Part shown: positions 35,944 through 45,021 of the stretch, piece by piece
Layout: the number at the start of each line of letters is the position of its first letter
Numbering within the stretch: the stretch's first letter is position 1
Source: Rhodococcus coprophilus NBRC 100603
GTDB taxonomy: Bacteria; Actinomycetota; Actinomycetes; Mycobacteriales; Mycobacteriaceae
Assembly (NCBI RefSeq): GCF_001895045.1
Contig: NZ_BDAM01000009.1
Span: 62,001 to 126,000 of the forward strand
Length of the DNA: 64,000 nucleotides
Direction of reading: 5' to 3'
Translations under genes and position numbers: made by a program
Notes under the pieces: model-generated
The model's input: only the letters and a program-made list of their open reading frames with translations
The model's database searches: none
Told to the model about the DNA's origin: nothing

Positions 35944-36995
35944 GTGAGCGCGACCATCTCGTGCAGTGTCGTCCCCGTACGGACGTACTCCTCGCCGTCG
36001 ACCGTCACGGTCATGGTGAAATCCGACCGGAAGCGGAAGTACCCCGGGCGACCGATGAGACGGTTGACGAGCGGCTTCACCAACGCACTCGAGGCGAGCG
36101 GTACGTCTTCGAGAAGGTTGTGGGCGTGCACGATGTCGCGGACGGTCAGCTTCAGATCGAGTGAGCCCGGAACACGGATCTGCAGCCACGACGGATAGGT
36201 GCGATCGGCGACCGGGTCGAAGACCGCGGGTCCCTCGGTCATCTCGACTTCTCCGTTGCTGAGCACGATCCGGTCGCCGTGGGCGATCATCACCGGCTGC
36301 GACCAGTGGGCGCCGTACTTCTTCTGCGTCTTCACCATTGCGTAGACGAGGGTGAAGTCGTCGGTGTACAGCCTGCCCCAGTACCACTTGTCGATGACAC
36401 GCTTCATGTCACCGACACCCCAGTTGTGGTCGTGGTAGCCACGGCCGGTGACCTCTGCGGTAACCCCGTCGACTGTGAGGGTGCCCGAAACGGCGGCCCG
36501 AGGAGCCCCGACGACCCACGCGAAGAATTCCCGGTCGTTGTAGCTGGTGCGGCCTCTCCCCGGCATCCACGGTGCCATGAGAGCGGTGAACGTCAGATCG
36601 AAACCGAGGGCCCCTTCGGAGACCGAGACGCGGTAGACCGGCTTGCCGTCGTCTTCCCCGACCAGTCGTGCGGTGTTGTGCGCGACGCGCACATCGCAAC
36701 TCTCCTCCGAGACCGTGAGGTCGGACTCACGGTATTGCCGGATCTCTTCCCTGCGCTGCCCGTCCGGGGAGTACACATGGATTTCGACACCCGGTCTGCG
36801 GTGCACAAGTTCTCGCGTCTGGACCATCGCGACGACGATCCGGCCGTCGTCGAGATGCGCATCGAAATACCAGTGCTCGAAGGCGTGCTTCTCGCTGGAG
36901 GGATGAGCAGCGTTGTCTTTCGGTCCGACGACGGTGATCTCGCCGTCGCGGCGCCCCGGGCCGTTCCAGGCTTCGACGATCTGCAAAGCGGGCAT
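35940..36995 (-). CDS. CrtC/AttH-like lipocalin-fold protein
   Basis: 351-residue protein related to hydroxyneurosporene synthase (CrtC) and AttH. The family motif [20 protein letters not shown] is visible near the N-terminus, with [14 protein letters not shown] as the second conserved His/Asp-rich block. CrtC adds water across an isoprenoid double bond; many relatives have unknown reactions. There is no signal peptide. The ATG at 36995 is chosen because GGAGA lies at the right distance; an in-frame GTG 14 codons upstream lacks a ribosome site. It overlaps hmgA and follows the DUF2236 gene after an 80-base gap with a hairpin. Confidence 0.7.
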   Translation of the reverse strand: MPALQIVEAWNGPGRRDGEITVVGPKDNAAHPSSEKHAFEHWYFDAHLDDGRIVVAMVQTRELVHRRPGVEIHVYSPDGQRREEIRQYRESDLTVSEESCDVRVAHNTARLVGEDDGKPVYRVSVSEGALGFDLTFTALMAPWMPGRGRTSYNDREFFAWVVGAPRAAVSGTLTVDGVTAEVTGRGYHDHNWGVGDMKRVIDKWYWGRLYTDDFTLVYAMVKTQKKYGAHWSQPVMIAHGDRIVLSNGEVEMTEGPAVFDPVADRTYPSWLQIRVPGSLDLKLTVRDIVHAHNLLEDVPLASSALVKPLVNRLIGRPGYFRFRSDFTMTVTVDGEEYVRTGTTLHEMVALT

Positions 36996-37041
36996 GGGTT
37001 GTCTCCAAAGTTCGAGTGTCGGCGGCGTACTTGTCACGCTG

Positions 37042-37068
37042 TGCGATCGAATCGCCCGCTCGATCGCA
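37042..37068. promoter_or_regulatory. intra-operon hairpin
   Basis: TGCGATCGA and TCGATCGCA form a perfect 9-bp stem with a 9-base loop, in the only sizeable gap (80 bases) within the minus-strand cluster. It begins 8 bases after the DUF2236 stop. It could be a weak terminator or an RNA-processing or stability element that sets the ratio of upstream to downstream genes. Confidence 0.45.
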
Positions 37069-37075
37069 TTTCAGA

Positions 37076-38359
37076 TCAACGACGCAGCGCACCGCTGGCG
37101 TCGAATTGCGCTTCGCGGCCGTTCATTTGCGCTCTGTACCAGTTCTCCCGATGAGCGACCATGATCTTCTCGTGCAGCGTGCCGACGCCGGGTACGAACC
37201 GTCGGGCAAGTTCCATCAGCGTGATGAGAGGGAACCGCACGATCGGAATGAGCATCCACGGCAGCACCTTCGGCATCGAGTACTTGCGTCTGGTGCCGGG
37301 GGACATGAACATCGCGGAGTACACGGAATTGATCCGGAAGTTGTACTTCGCGCGCAGCAGCGCGAGACCGCGCTGCCCTTCTCGCGGAGCGAATGCCTGC
37401 GGGTAGGACTCGATGAGTTCCTTCCCGCATTCCCCCGAGTCGTACGATCGCGACACCACGGTGGTCAGCAGCGCGCGCACGCTGTCGCCGATCGTCTCGG
37501 GGTACCAGGTCATCCGCACACCGAGGAGGTAGCCCATGTACTTCTGGAAGTGGATGAGCGCCTGGATCTCTCGCGGCGTGGTGTGGTATCCGAGGGACCA
37601 CAGTGCGACGCCCGGGGTCACGCTCCCCGCAATGAGGGTGAGGAGCATGTAGGTCTGGCTGATCGGCAGACCCCATTTTCCCGTGTCCCATTCCGGGTGA
37701 CCGGCGACCCGGGCACGTACCGAGACATGCATGATCCGCACTTTCAGGGCGGTGGCCCGCCCCCGCGATCCGGGGGTGAGGAGCGCACCGGGTTCGGACA
37801 CGTCGATCCAGAACCGGGAGGTTTCGAGGAACCTGCGCAGAGCGTTGTCACCCGCGTAGCCGCCGGCAAGCGAGAGCGGGGTCGCCACAGCGGATTCCGT
37901 GTAGATCTCGAGAGTTTCCGCACCGGCGAAACTGAACAGCATCGTGCCCCAGCGCCGCCAGATCTGGGCGCCCTGTTCGACGAGTTCCGGTTGCACCCAG
38001 TCGGGGACCGTCTCGAATTCTTCGAACAGAGCCTTCATCGCGGCGGGCGCCTCGGGAACGGCGTCGACACCGTCCGTCAGGGCCCGCTCGAGCAGTGCGC
38101 GGGCCTCCTGCGGACCGAGTTCGCCGTGGTAGACCTCGTCGACGAAACGTTCGGCCGTCGGGTCGCCACTGTAGAGGTCGTTGCACAATGCGCGGGCCTG
38201 CTCGTCGGTGGGAAGGATGTCGAACCCCGTCACAGCCCGGATCATGCCCCGTACCCGCCGGACCCCGGGGCGGGCTTGCGCCTGCCAGTACGGGAACGCA
38301 CTCGGGCAGCGGTCTATGGTGCCGGGTTCGCCGGGCGTTGTTTCCAGTGTTCCGGTCAT
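37076..38359 (-). CDS. DUF2236 (MpaB/latex-clearing-protein-like) oxygenase
   Basis: 427-residue member of the DUF2236 family, which includes heme-dependent rubber oxygenase Lcp and fungal MpaB. The conserved block reads KVRIMHVSVRARV, GLPISQTYML and HFQKYMGYLLGVRMTWYPET; the His in RIMHVSVR is the likely heme ligand by analogy with Lcp. There is no Tat or Sec signal, so unlike Lcp it should act inside the cell. An oxidative C=C or C-C cleavage giving an aldehyde would suit the aldehyde dehydrogenase downstream. The ATG overlaps the preceding hydrolase gene by 4 bases. Substrate unknown. Confidence 0.75.
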   Translation of the reverse strand: MTGTLETTPGEPGTIDRCPSAFPYWQAQARPGVRRVRGMIRAVTGFDILPTDEQARALCNDLYSGDPTAERFVDEVYHGELGPQEARALLERALTDGVDAVPEAPAAMKALFEEFETVPDWVQPELVEQGAQIWRRWGTMLFSFAGAETLEIYTESAVATPLSLAGGYAGDNALRRFLETSRFWIDVSEPGALLTPGSRGRATALKVRIMHVSVRARVAGHPEWDTGKWGLPISQTYMLLTLIAGSVTPGVALWSLGYHTTPREIQALIHFQKYMGYLLGVRMTWYPETIGDSVRALLTTVVSRSYDSGECGKELIESYPQAFAPREGQRGLALLRAKYNFRINSVYSAMFMSPGTRRKYSMPKVLPWMLIPIVRFPLITLMELARRFVPGVGTLHEKIMVAHRENWYRAQMNGREAQFDASGALRR

Positions 38360-39540
38360 GCCGATGCCTCCTCGGCTCGGTCGTCTGTCACCGTGCGGCG
38401 GATCCATCCGGTCAGGCGGGTCACCACGTCGTGAAGGCCTCGGGGCTGGTCCACCAGGTAATGGTTGAGATTGCGCATTTCGATCAGTTCGGCGTCACCC
38501 GGCAGGGCATCGCGCATCAGCCGGGAGTCCTCGGCGAAGGCGGCCTGGTCGGCGAGCAGACTCATCACCAGGGTCGGCGCGGTGACGTTCTGCAGATCGG
38601 TGAGTGCGTCGGCGTTGGTGTGGTCCACGCTCCATGTGCTGAGCCAACTGCGCACCGTCACGAATCGTGCGAGCCCACCGGCGGCGGTGTTGGCGGCGGC
38701 CGGATCGCCGTACATGCTGCCGGCCTCCCGATCCGACGGGTCGAGGGTGGTGTCGACGAACCGGGGATCTCCGACGGTGCGATGCACCACGAACCCGCGG
38801 TCGGACGCACCCACCCGGTTCAGTTCGTCGAGTTGCCCGAGAGCCCACGCGTCGATGCGGCGCATCCGGGCAAGCTGCGCGTCGCGGTAGCGGGCGACCC
38901 ACTCACGGTCGAGCGGTACCGTCCGGTCCGGCGCATACAGGTCGAGGTCGGGATCCGTCGCGTACGGGTCCGCCTCGTCGACGACCGCACCGTCGATCCA
39001 GTGCCGCAGCACCCGCGCGCGCCCCGGGTGGGCTCCGACGAGCAGCAACGCGTCGGCGGGGCGCAGGTTCGCCTCGGCGAACCGCGCGGGGTCACCGGCG
39101 GGGGTGTGCGTGACCGTGGGGTTCTCCGCCTGCGACTGATAGAACGACGCCAGCGAGCCGCCGCCGCTGAACCCGAGCAACACCACTTTCTCGAAACCGA
39201 GTTCGTCCGTCATCCAGCGCACGCCGGTACCGAGGTCGAACGCGGCGCGCTCCATGATGAGCGCCGGTTCGTTGGAGGCGTACCGGGTGTTGAGGCCCAT
39301 CGCGGGTATCCCGGCCTCGGCGAACGCGCGGAGCAGGAAATGACTGAGGAAGTTCGACGCGGGGTGACACATGATCACACCGACCTCGCGTGAGTGTTCG
39401 GGAGTCGCGACGAGGTTGCCGTGCAGCGTCGGATAATGGCGGCTGAGGCCGGAATGCATCTCGATGCGGCCGTCCGTCGCCGGTTCGTACGGAATGCGCT
39501 GGAAGAAGTCGCGGGGTTCGGAACCTGTCGTGGAGTTCAT
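38356..39540 (-). CDS. alpha/beta-fold hydrolase in the multicopper-oxidase cluster
   Basis: 394-residue alpha/beta hydrolase. The nucleophile elbow is GFSGGGS, preceded by DELGFEKVVLL; HPASNFLSHFLL forms the oxyanion side, and the probable catalytic His is in RNLNHYLVDQPRGL near the C-terminus. A long insert between residues 150 and 280 would form a lid. It could hydrolyse an ester or C-C bond of a pathway intermediate. No signal peptide. The ATG overlaps the multicopper oxidase stop by 4 bases and its stop overlaps the DUF2236 start. Confidence 0.78.
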   Translation of the reverse strand: MNSTTGSEPRDFFQRIPYEPATDGRIEMHSGLSRHYPTLHGNLVATPEHSREVGVIMCHPASNFLSHFLLRAFAEAGIPAMGLNTRYASNEPALIMERAAFDLGTGVRWMTDELGFEKVVLLGFSGGGSLASFYQSQAENPTVTHTPAGDPARFAEANLRPADALLLVGAHPGRARVLRHWIDGAVVDEADPYATDPDLDLYAPDRTVPLDREWVARYRDAQLARMRRIDAWALGQLDELNRVGASDRGFVVHRTVGDPRFVDTTLDPSDREAGSMYGDPAAANTAAGGLARFVTVRSWLSTWSVDHTNADALTDLQNVTAPTLVMSLLADQAAFAEDSRLMRDALPGDAELIEMRNLNHYLVDQPRGLHDVVTRLTGWIRRTVTDDRAEEASA

Positions 39541-41345
39541 TGCACCGTCCGGTATTTGAGCATCATGTCGTGGTCTTCGTGGTCGAGGACGTGGCAGTGC
39601 CACACGTAACCCTGGAGCCGATGAGCCTCTCCGTGGCCGGCATGCGAATCGTGATGGGCACCCTGTGTGCCGGATGCGCCCACGGCCGCGGAGAAGGTCG
39701 CGTCGGGATCGAAGCCGAGTTCGTCGGCGGTCGGGAAGTACGCGACGATGCGGGTCACCGAGTTCGGATCGCAGATCACGGTGTCCTTGTAGCCGGTCTC
39801 CCACGGCTCGGGACCGCGCAGCGGTTCGACGACGAACGGATCGGCGTCGGGCGTCCATTTGGTCCCGATCGGCGGCTGCGGTTGCCGCGCGCACATCGCG
39901 AGGGTGTCGATCGCCTGGCGACCCACGACGCGGAAGTGCACCAGGTGGAGGTGGATCGGGTGCGGGTCCGGTGTGGCGTTGACGATGTTCCACTGCTCGA
40001 CGGTCCCCTGCCGGGGCATCTCGATGTCCTCGCTGTGGAACCGGAGATTGTTGAGGGACATGATCGACGGCGGCAGTCGGACGTCCGACGGCTGACTCAG
40101 CGATACGTGACGAACATGCTGCGGCACCGGGACCGGTCCCACGACCGGTGCTTGCCCCGGCCCTCCGCGTAGGCGGACCGGCACCGGACCTCGGAAACCG
40201 CGTGTCGCCTCGGCCCGGAAACGCATGAACATCGGCATATGGACTGCGCCGATCTGCGCGGCCTGGGGCGCCGCGGGTTCGATGTTGCGCAGTTCGACGG
40301 TGGCGCCGGGTTCGAGGGTGCCGAAATCGACCAGGAGATCAGCACGTTCGCCCGGCGCCAGACGGACCCGGGTAGTCGGCGCGGGGGCGTCGAGCAGACC
40401 CCCTTCCATCCCGATCACCCAGAACGGCATGCCGTTGGAGAAATGCAGATCCCACACGCTGAAAGACGCCGCGTTGACCAGGCGCAACCGGTAGAGGCCG
40501 CGTGCCACGCTTTTCTCCGGCCAGATCTTGCCGTTGACGACACCGACGTCGCCCACGGCCCCGCCTTCCCATCTGCCCTGCGGAACGATCGGTGTGGAGC
40601 GGATGCTCTGCGTTCCGTCACCGTTGACGATCTTTTCCTGCAGGACCAGTGGAAGTTCGAACTCGCCGGCGGGCAATCCCAGCGGGTTGCCGCGTTCTCC
40701 TGTGTCGTATTCGTCGCGGAGCAGGTACAGGCCCGCGAGTCCGGCATAGACGTTCAGCCTGGTCACGGCCATGGCGTGGTCGTGATACCACAGCGCTGCG
40801 GCCGCCTGCCTGTTCGGAAATCGGTATGTCGATCCTTGCCCCGGTCGCACGACCTTCTCGGGATGGCCGTCGAACTCGGGTGGGGTCACCCCTCCGTGCA
40901 AGTGCATGGAGGTGGCGACGTCGGTGCGGTCTCGCTCGCTCAAGCCGTGCAGGGTGGTGTCGAAATCGGCGGCGAACGGGTGCGCGGTGATGCGATTGCG
41001 GTATTCGATCGTCGTTTCCTGCCCGCGGTGCGCGGTGATGACCGGGCCGAGATACGTGTTGCCGCCGTACGCCAGGGCCGGCCCGGGAGCGAGGTCGCGA
41101 TGGAAACTGTGCATCGCGTCGACTGCGTCGATCGTGAGCGACGAGCCGCCCACGTGCGGGAGAACGGGAAGGTCGTCGACGAACGGCGCAAGTTGCGGCG
41201 AGGGAAAGAGCATGGGGCGGGGCATCTTCGGTGGATCAGCGAGCGCTCTTCCCCCGACCAGCAGACCCGAACCGGCACCGGCTGCGATTCCGGCGAGAAG
41301 AGTTCTGCGACTGATATTGCGCATGGACCAGGCTTCCGTTTTCAC
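39537..41345 (-). CDS. Tat-exported multicopper oxidase
   Basis: 602-residue laccase-like oxidase of the CotA/bilirubin-oxidase/phenoxazinone-synthase type. A twin-arginine signal is present (NISRRTLLAGIAAGAGSG), so it is exported folded. Copper motifs in order: HLHGG, WYHDHAMAVTRLNVYAGLAG, HPIHLHLVHF, and HCHVLDHEDHDMM, which holds the type-1 Cys and ligands. A His-rich loop (HHDSHAGHGEAH) precedes the last motif. Start is the GTG at 41345; an ATG at 41324 would still keep the whole Tat motif. First gene of the cluster, 48 bases from the palindrome shared with the TetR gene. It probably oxidises a phenolic compound outside the membrane. Confidence 0.9.
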   Translation of the reverse strand: MKTEAWSMRNISRRTLLAGIAAGAGSGLLVGGRALADPPKMPRPMLFPSPQLAPFVDDLPVLPHVGGSSLTIDAVDAMHSFHRDLAPGPALAYGGNTYLGPVITAHRGQETTIEYRNRITAHPFAADFDTTLHGLSERDRTDVATSMHLHGGVTPPEFDGHPEKVVRPGQGSTYRFPNRQAAAALWYHDHAMAVTRLNVYAGLAGLYLLRDEYDTGERGNPLGLPAGEFELPLVLQEKIVNGDGTQSIRSTPIVPQGRWEGGAVGDVGVVNGKIWPEKSVARGLYRLRLVNAASFSVWDLHFSNGMPFWVIGMEGGLLDAPAPTTRVRLAPGERADLLVDFGTLEPGATVELRNIEPAAPQAAQIGAVHMPMFMRFRAEATRGFRGPVPVRLRGGPGQAPVVGPVPVPQHVRHVSLSQPSDVRLPPSIMSLNNLRFHSEDIEMPRQGTVEQWNIVNATPDPHPIHLHLVHFRVVGRQAIDTLAMCARQPQPPIGTKWTPDADPFVVEPLRGPEPWETGYKDTVICDPNSVTRIVAYFPTADELGFDPDATFSAAVGASGTQGAHHDSHAGHGEAHRLQGYVWHCHVLDHEDHDMMLKYRTVQ

Positions 41346-41392
41346 GCGACCCCGGCCGACGAGGCAGCAGACTTCGTGATCGGCATCACAAT

Positions 41393-41407
41393 ACCATACG
41401 GTATGGT
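41393..41407. promoter_or_regulatory. palindromic operator between multicopper oxidase and TetR genes
   Basis: ACCATACGGTATGGT is a perfect 15-bp inverted repeat around a central G. It lies 48 bases upstream of the oxidase start and about 100 bases upstream of the TetR start, the usual layout for a TetR repressor acting on a divergent operon. It does not match KstR or KstR2 motifs. Confidence 0.72.
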
Positions 41408-41505
41408 GTGGTCAATGGCGGCAAGCGGCGGACGGCTCGCTAGCCGGTAGTCCCTGCTCGGGCGACCTGTAGGCTCGTCTCACAGCGAGAGACGAGAGGT
41501 GGCCC

Positions 41506-42087
41506 GTGGTGCAGCGAGCGGCGAAGAGCGACAAGCCTTCCGGTCGACGCCCCCGGCTTTCCCTCGACGACTGGACCGCGGCCGGACTGCAACTGCTCGT
41601 CACCGAAGGCCGCAACGCCGTGAAGATCTCCCGCCTGTGCGACGACCTGGGCGTTACCAAGGGAAGCTTCTACTGGCATTTCACCGATATCGACGACCTG
41701 ATGAAGGCCATCGCCACCCGGTACACCTCACAGGACAACGACGCAGCCCGTGGCCTGACCAGTGTCGAAGAACTCCCCGTCCGGGAACGCCTCGCCCGCA
41801 TGGGCACGATGCTCGTCGACGACCGGGCGTGGGAAGCCGAAGTTGCGGTGCGCGAGTGGGCACGGTCCGATCCTCAAGTGGCCGAATCGGTGCGCGCCCT
41901 GGACCAGCGCATCATGACCGTCGTCGAAAATGCCTTCCTCGAACTGGGTTTCGACGAGGACGAAGCGCGGATACGCGGCGGCACCCTCGTCTATGCCGGA
42001 ATCGGATTCGTGTACGGCCGCGACAACCTGCCCTCCCCCACGGTCGAGCAGATTCAGGCGTTGCTGTCGATCCTGGTCCGGAAGTAG
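41506..42087 (+). CDS. TetR-family transcriptional regulator
   Basis: 193-residue regulator. The N-terminal helix-turn-helix (about residues 20-66) is clear: DDWTAAGLQLL, VKISRLCDDLGVTKGSFYWHFTDIDDL. The C-terminal ligand domain is variable, with no recognisable ligand signature. The GTG at 41506 has GAGAGG upstream. It is transcribed away from the multicopper oxidase cluster and probably represses it from the palindrome at 41393 until an inducer (a phenolic or terpenoid pathway compound) binds. A 7-bp hairpin at 41475-41495 lies in its leader. Confidence 0.88.
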   Translation: MVQRAAKSDKPSGRRPRLSLDDWTAAGLQLLVTEGRNAVKISRLCDDLGVTKGSFYWHFTDIDDLMKAIATRYTSQDNDAARGLTSVEELPVRERLARMGTMLVDDRAWEAEVAVREWARSDPQVAESVRALDQRIMTVVENAFLELGFDEDEARIRGGTLVYAGIGFVYGRDNLPSPTVEQIQALLSILVRK

Positions 42088-42107
42088 ACAGCACACCCGA
42101 CAGCAAC

Positions 42108-42138
42108 TGTGCCCGGGAGGAATCACCTCCCGGGCACA
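42108..42138. terminator. bidirectional terminator between convergent genes
   Basis: TGTGCCCGGGAGG and CCTCCCGGGCACA form a perfect 13-bp stem around the 5-base loop AATCA. It lies 20 bases after the TetR stop and 18 bases from the stop of the opposing flavoprotein gene. Confidence 0.85.
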
Positions 42139-42156
42139 GCCACGCCCCCCCCGGGA

Positions 42157-43269
42157 CTATCGGGCTTGGTTCAGACGATCGACCGCCTGGTCGTAGCCGG
42201 TGACGAGTTCGTTCATGATGTCGGACACGGGACGGATTTCGTTCATCCGGCCCACCACCTGCCCGACCGGCATTGCGACGACCTCGGGATCGCCGGCTGC
42301 CGAAATACGCTGGTGCGCTTCGCTGACGAGAATGTTCTGGAGCGGCATGGGCAGAGGCGCGGGTGCGTCGGGCCTGGACCACGCCTCCGTCCACTTGGTC
42401 TTGAGCAGGCGCGCGGGCTTGCCCGAGTAGATGCGCGACCGCACGGTGTCCGACGACGTCGCGCCGAGCAGAGCACGCTGTATCGACGACGGGCCGTTCG
42501 CCGCGGAACCGAGCTTGTATTCGGCGGCGGTGAGCCAGTACGAGCCCATCCAGACCCCGTCGGCACCCAGCGCCAGCGCCGCCGCGACCTGCCTGCCGGA
42601 ACCGACGCCTCCGGCAGCAAGCACCGACGCGGAATCTCCTATGGCGTCGACGATTTCGGGCCACAACACCATCGAGGCCACCTCACCGGTGTGCCCACCC
42701 GCCTCGTAGCCTTGCGCGATCACGATGTCGACGCCGTTCTCGACGTGCCTGCGTGCGTGTTCGACGGCACCCGCAAGTGCCGCGACGGGCACTCCCTTCT
42801 CGTGAGCCTGATCGATGACATCCTTGGGCGGTGACCCCAGAGCATTCGCGATAAGCGAGATCCGGTGCCCGAGCGCAATGTCGACGTGCGACCGCGCCAC
42901 CGAGTGCAACCAGCCGAGCACACCGCTCGCCTCTTCGACGTCGTCGGAGAGCGGGGGCACACCCAGTTCGGTGAGGGTCCGGTCGACGAACGCGCGGTGC
43001 TCCTCGGGAATCAGCTTGTCGAGGTCCACCGCGGTGCCTTCGGTCGGCACCTTGGCGGGCATCACGATATCCACACCGTACGGTTTCCCGTCGGTGTTCT
43101 CGTCCATCCAGGTGAGGACGGCGTCGAGTTCGTCGGCGTCGTTGAAGCGAACGCATCCGAGGACACCGAGTCCACCTGCACGACTGATGGCGGCCGCGAC
43201 GTGCTCCGATGGGGTGAATCCGAAGACGGGATAGTCGATTCCGAACTTCCGGCTCAGTGCGGTCTGCAT
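42157..43269 (-). CDS. nitronate monooxygenase-type flavoprotein downstream of fadD19
   Basis: 370-residue FMN TIM-barrel protein of the nitronate monooxygenase superfamily. Shared signatures are [31 protein letters not shown] and [29 protein letters not shown]. It is a paralogue of the gene at 30539, with the same layout throughout. It begins 15 bases after fadD19 and is probably on the same KstR-controlled transcript. The reaction is unknown; reduction or oxidation of a steroid-derived intermediate is inferred only from context. Confidence 0.82.
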   Translation of the reverse strand: MQTALSRKFGIDYPVFGFTPSEHVAAAISRAGGLGVLGCVRFNDADELDAVLTWMDENTDGKPYGVDIVMPAKVPTEGTAVDLDKLIPEEHRAFVDRTLTELGVPPLSDDVEEASGVLGWLHSVARSHVDIALGHRISLIANALGSPPKDVIDQAHEKGVPVAALAGAVEHARRHVENGVDIVIAQGYEAGGHTGEVASMVLWPEIVDAIGDSASVLAAGGVGSGRQVAAALALGADGVWMGSYWLTAAEYKLGSAANGPSSIQRALLGATSSDTVRSRIYSGKPARLLKTKWTEAWSRPDAPAPLPMPLQNILVSEAHQRISAAGDPEVVAMPVGQVVGRMNEIRPVSDIMNELVTGYDQAVDRLNQAR

Positions 43270-43284
43270 ACTTCTACTTCTCCC

Positions 43285-44943
43285 TCAGCCCACTGCGCCG
43301 GTGCTGCTCGTGTTGCAGTGCTCGTCGGCCGGGCGCGCCGCCGTCTGCTCGTGCGCCCACCGGTAATCCGGCTTGCCGGCCGGCGAGCGCCTGATCTCGT
43401 CGACGAACCATCCGCTCCGCGGCACCTTGTAGCCCGCGATCTTGGTGCGGGCGCTCGCGACGAGTTCGTCGAGGGTCGCGGTCATGCCCTCGCGGAGTGC
43501 AATCACCGCGGCCACCCGCTCACCGAAGCGCTCGTCGGGTACACCGACGACGAGAACGTCGAACACCGCCGGGTGCTGCTTGAGAGCGCCCTCGACCTCC
43601 TCCGGGTAGATCTTCTCGCCACCGCTGTTGATGGAGACCGACCCGCGACCGAGCATGGTCACCGTGCCGTCCTCCTCGACCCGCGCGTAGTCGCCCGGGA
43701 TCGAGTAGCGGATGCCGTTGTACTCGCGGAACGTCGCCTTCGTCTTCTCTTCGTCCTTGTAGTAGCCCAGCGGGATGTTGCCCTTGCGCGCGATCAACCC
43801 GACCTGTCCGGAACCCGGAGCGATGGGATTGCCGTCTTCGTCGAGGACGGTGGTCGACTCGTCGATCTTCACCGTCGGACCACCACCGCGGGTCTTGCCC
43901 TTCTCCACGATCCCGAGTCCGCCGAACCCGCTCTCGGACGACCCGATCGAGTCGGTGAGCACCTTGCCGGGAAGCAGTTCCAGGAAGCGGTCCTTGAGGG
44001 AAGGCGAGAACAGCGCGGCACTCGACGCCATCGCGTAGAGGGTCGAAAGGTCGTACGGCTTACCGGTCTTCGGGTTGCCTTCTTCGAGCGCGTCGAGCAT
44101 CGGGCGGCCCATGGCGTCACCGGTGATGAAGATGACGTTGACCTTGTGGTCGTCGATGATCCGCCACACTTCGTGACCCGAGAACTCGGGGTGCATGATC
44201 ACCTTGCCGCCGCTGAACAGCGACTGGAACAGTGCCCACTGCGCGCCGCCGTGGATCATCGGCGGAATCGGGTACCGCACGAGGCCCGGATTCTCGGCGC
44301 CCTGCTTGGCGAGTTCCCACTCGTCTTTCACCCATTCACCGGTCATGAAGTTGATGCCGCCACCGAGCACGCGCCAGACATCTTCGTGACGCCACATGAC
44401 GCCCTTCGGATGGCCTGTGGTGCCGCCGGTGTACAGCATGTACAGATCGTCGGGACTGCGCTCACCGAAGTTGCGCTCGGGGGAACTCCCTGCGAGTGCG
44501 CTCTCGTACTCGACCCCTCCGTACGACGAGTAGTCGGTGTCGGTGCCGTCCTCGATCACGACGACGGTCTCGATCAGCGGTGTCGAAGGCAGGACATTGG
44601 CGACCTTGTCCGAGTACCGGCGCTCGTGGATGAGCGCGACCATATCGGAATTGTCGAAGAGGTACTGCAACTCGTTCTCGACATACCGGTAATTGATGTT
44701 GACCATGACGGCCCGGATCTTGAACACCGCAACCATCGCCTCGACGGCTTCGATGGTGTTCCGGGAGTAGATACCCACCTTGTCGCCCGGCTTCACACCC
44801 TGTTCGGCCAGGTAGTTGGCGAGTCGGTTGGCTCGTTCCTCCAATTTTCCGTAGGTGACCTCTTTGCCGTCCGAGGCCAGTGCGACACGGTCGGGAACGA
44901 GGTCGATTGCGTGCTCGACGAGGTCTGCGATGTTAAGGGGCAC
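43285..44943 (-). CDS. fadD19: steroid side-chain acyl-CoA synthetase FadD19
   Basis: 552-residue ANL-superfamily ligase, close to M. tuberculosis FadD19 in length. Motifs: [41 protein letters not shown] and [14 protein letters not shown]; the catalytic Lys is probably in [12 protein letters not shown]. FadD19 makes the CoA thioester of the C26 cholestenoate product of CYP125, the entry step to beta-oxidation of the side chain. The GTG start lies 11 bases from a KstR-like box and is divergent from echA19, as in M. tuberculosis (Rv3515c/Rv3516). Confidence 0.9.
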   Translation of the reverse strand: MPLNIADLVEHAIDLVPDRVALASDGKEVTYGKLEERANRLANYLAEQGVKPGDKVGIYSRNTIEAVEAMVAVFKIRAVMVNINYRYVENELQYLFDNSDMVALIHERRYSDKVANVLPSTPLIETVVVIEDGTDTDYSSYGGVEYESALAGSSPERNFGERSPDDLYMLYTGGTTGHPKGVMWRHEDVWRVLGGGINFMTGEWVKDEWELAKQGAENPGLVRYPIPPMIHGGAQWALFQSLFSGGKVIMHPEFSGHEVWRIIDDHKVNVIFITGDAMGRPMLDALEEGNPKTGKPYDLSTLYAMASSAALFSPSLKDRFLELLPGKVLTDSIGSSESGFGGLGIVEKGKTRGGGPTVKIDESTTVLDEDGNPIAPGSGQVGLIARKGNIPLGYYKDEEKTKATFREYNGIRYSIPGDYARVEEDGTVTMLGRGSVSINSGGEKIYPEEVEGALKQHPAVFDVLVVGVPDERFGERVAAVIALREGMTATLDELVASARTKIAGYKVPRSGWFVDEIRRSPAGKPDYRWAHEQTAARPADEHCNTSSTGAVG

Positions 44944-44953
44944 GCCACAAAAG

Positions 44954-44967
44954 TAGAACGTGTTACC
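44954..44967. promoter_or_regulatory. KstR-like operator between fadD19 and echA19
   Basis: TAGAACGTGTTACC matches TnnAACnnGTTnnA except for the last base. It lies 11 bases upstream of fadD19 and 54 bases upstream of echA19, so one operator could control both. Confidence 0.75.
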
Positions 44968-45021
44968 GTTATTGACAAGACTTTACTGAGACCTATTTCA
45001 CAACACAGCCAGGAGTCCCCA

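Noticed and set aside
37076-38359. DUF2236 gene as a true rubber-degrading Lcp
   Set aside because: It lacks the Tat or Sec signal that extracellular rubber cleavage needs, and its neighbours are enzymes of phenol and acid metabolism; only distant family resemblance is claimed.
42865-45021. Upstream 719 codons of the open frame that ends as echA19
   Set aside because: They are antisense to fadD19 and the flavoprotein gene; the GTG at 45022 has a good ribosome site and gives the normal hydratase length, so no giant fusion protein exists.
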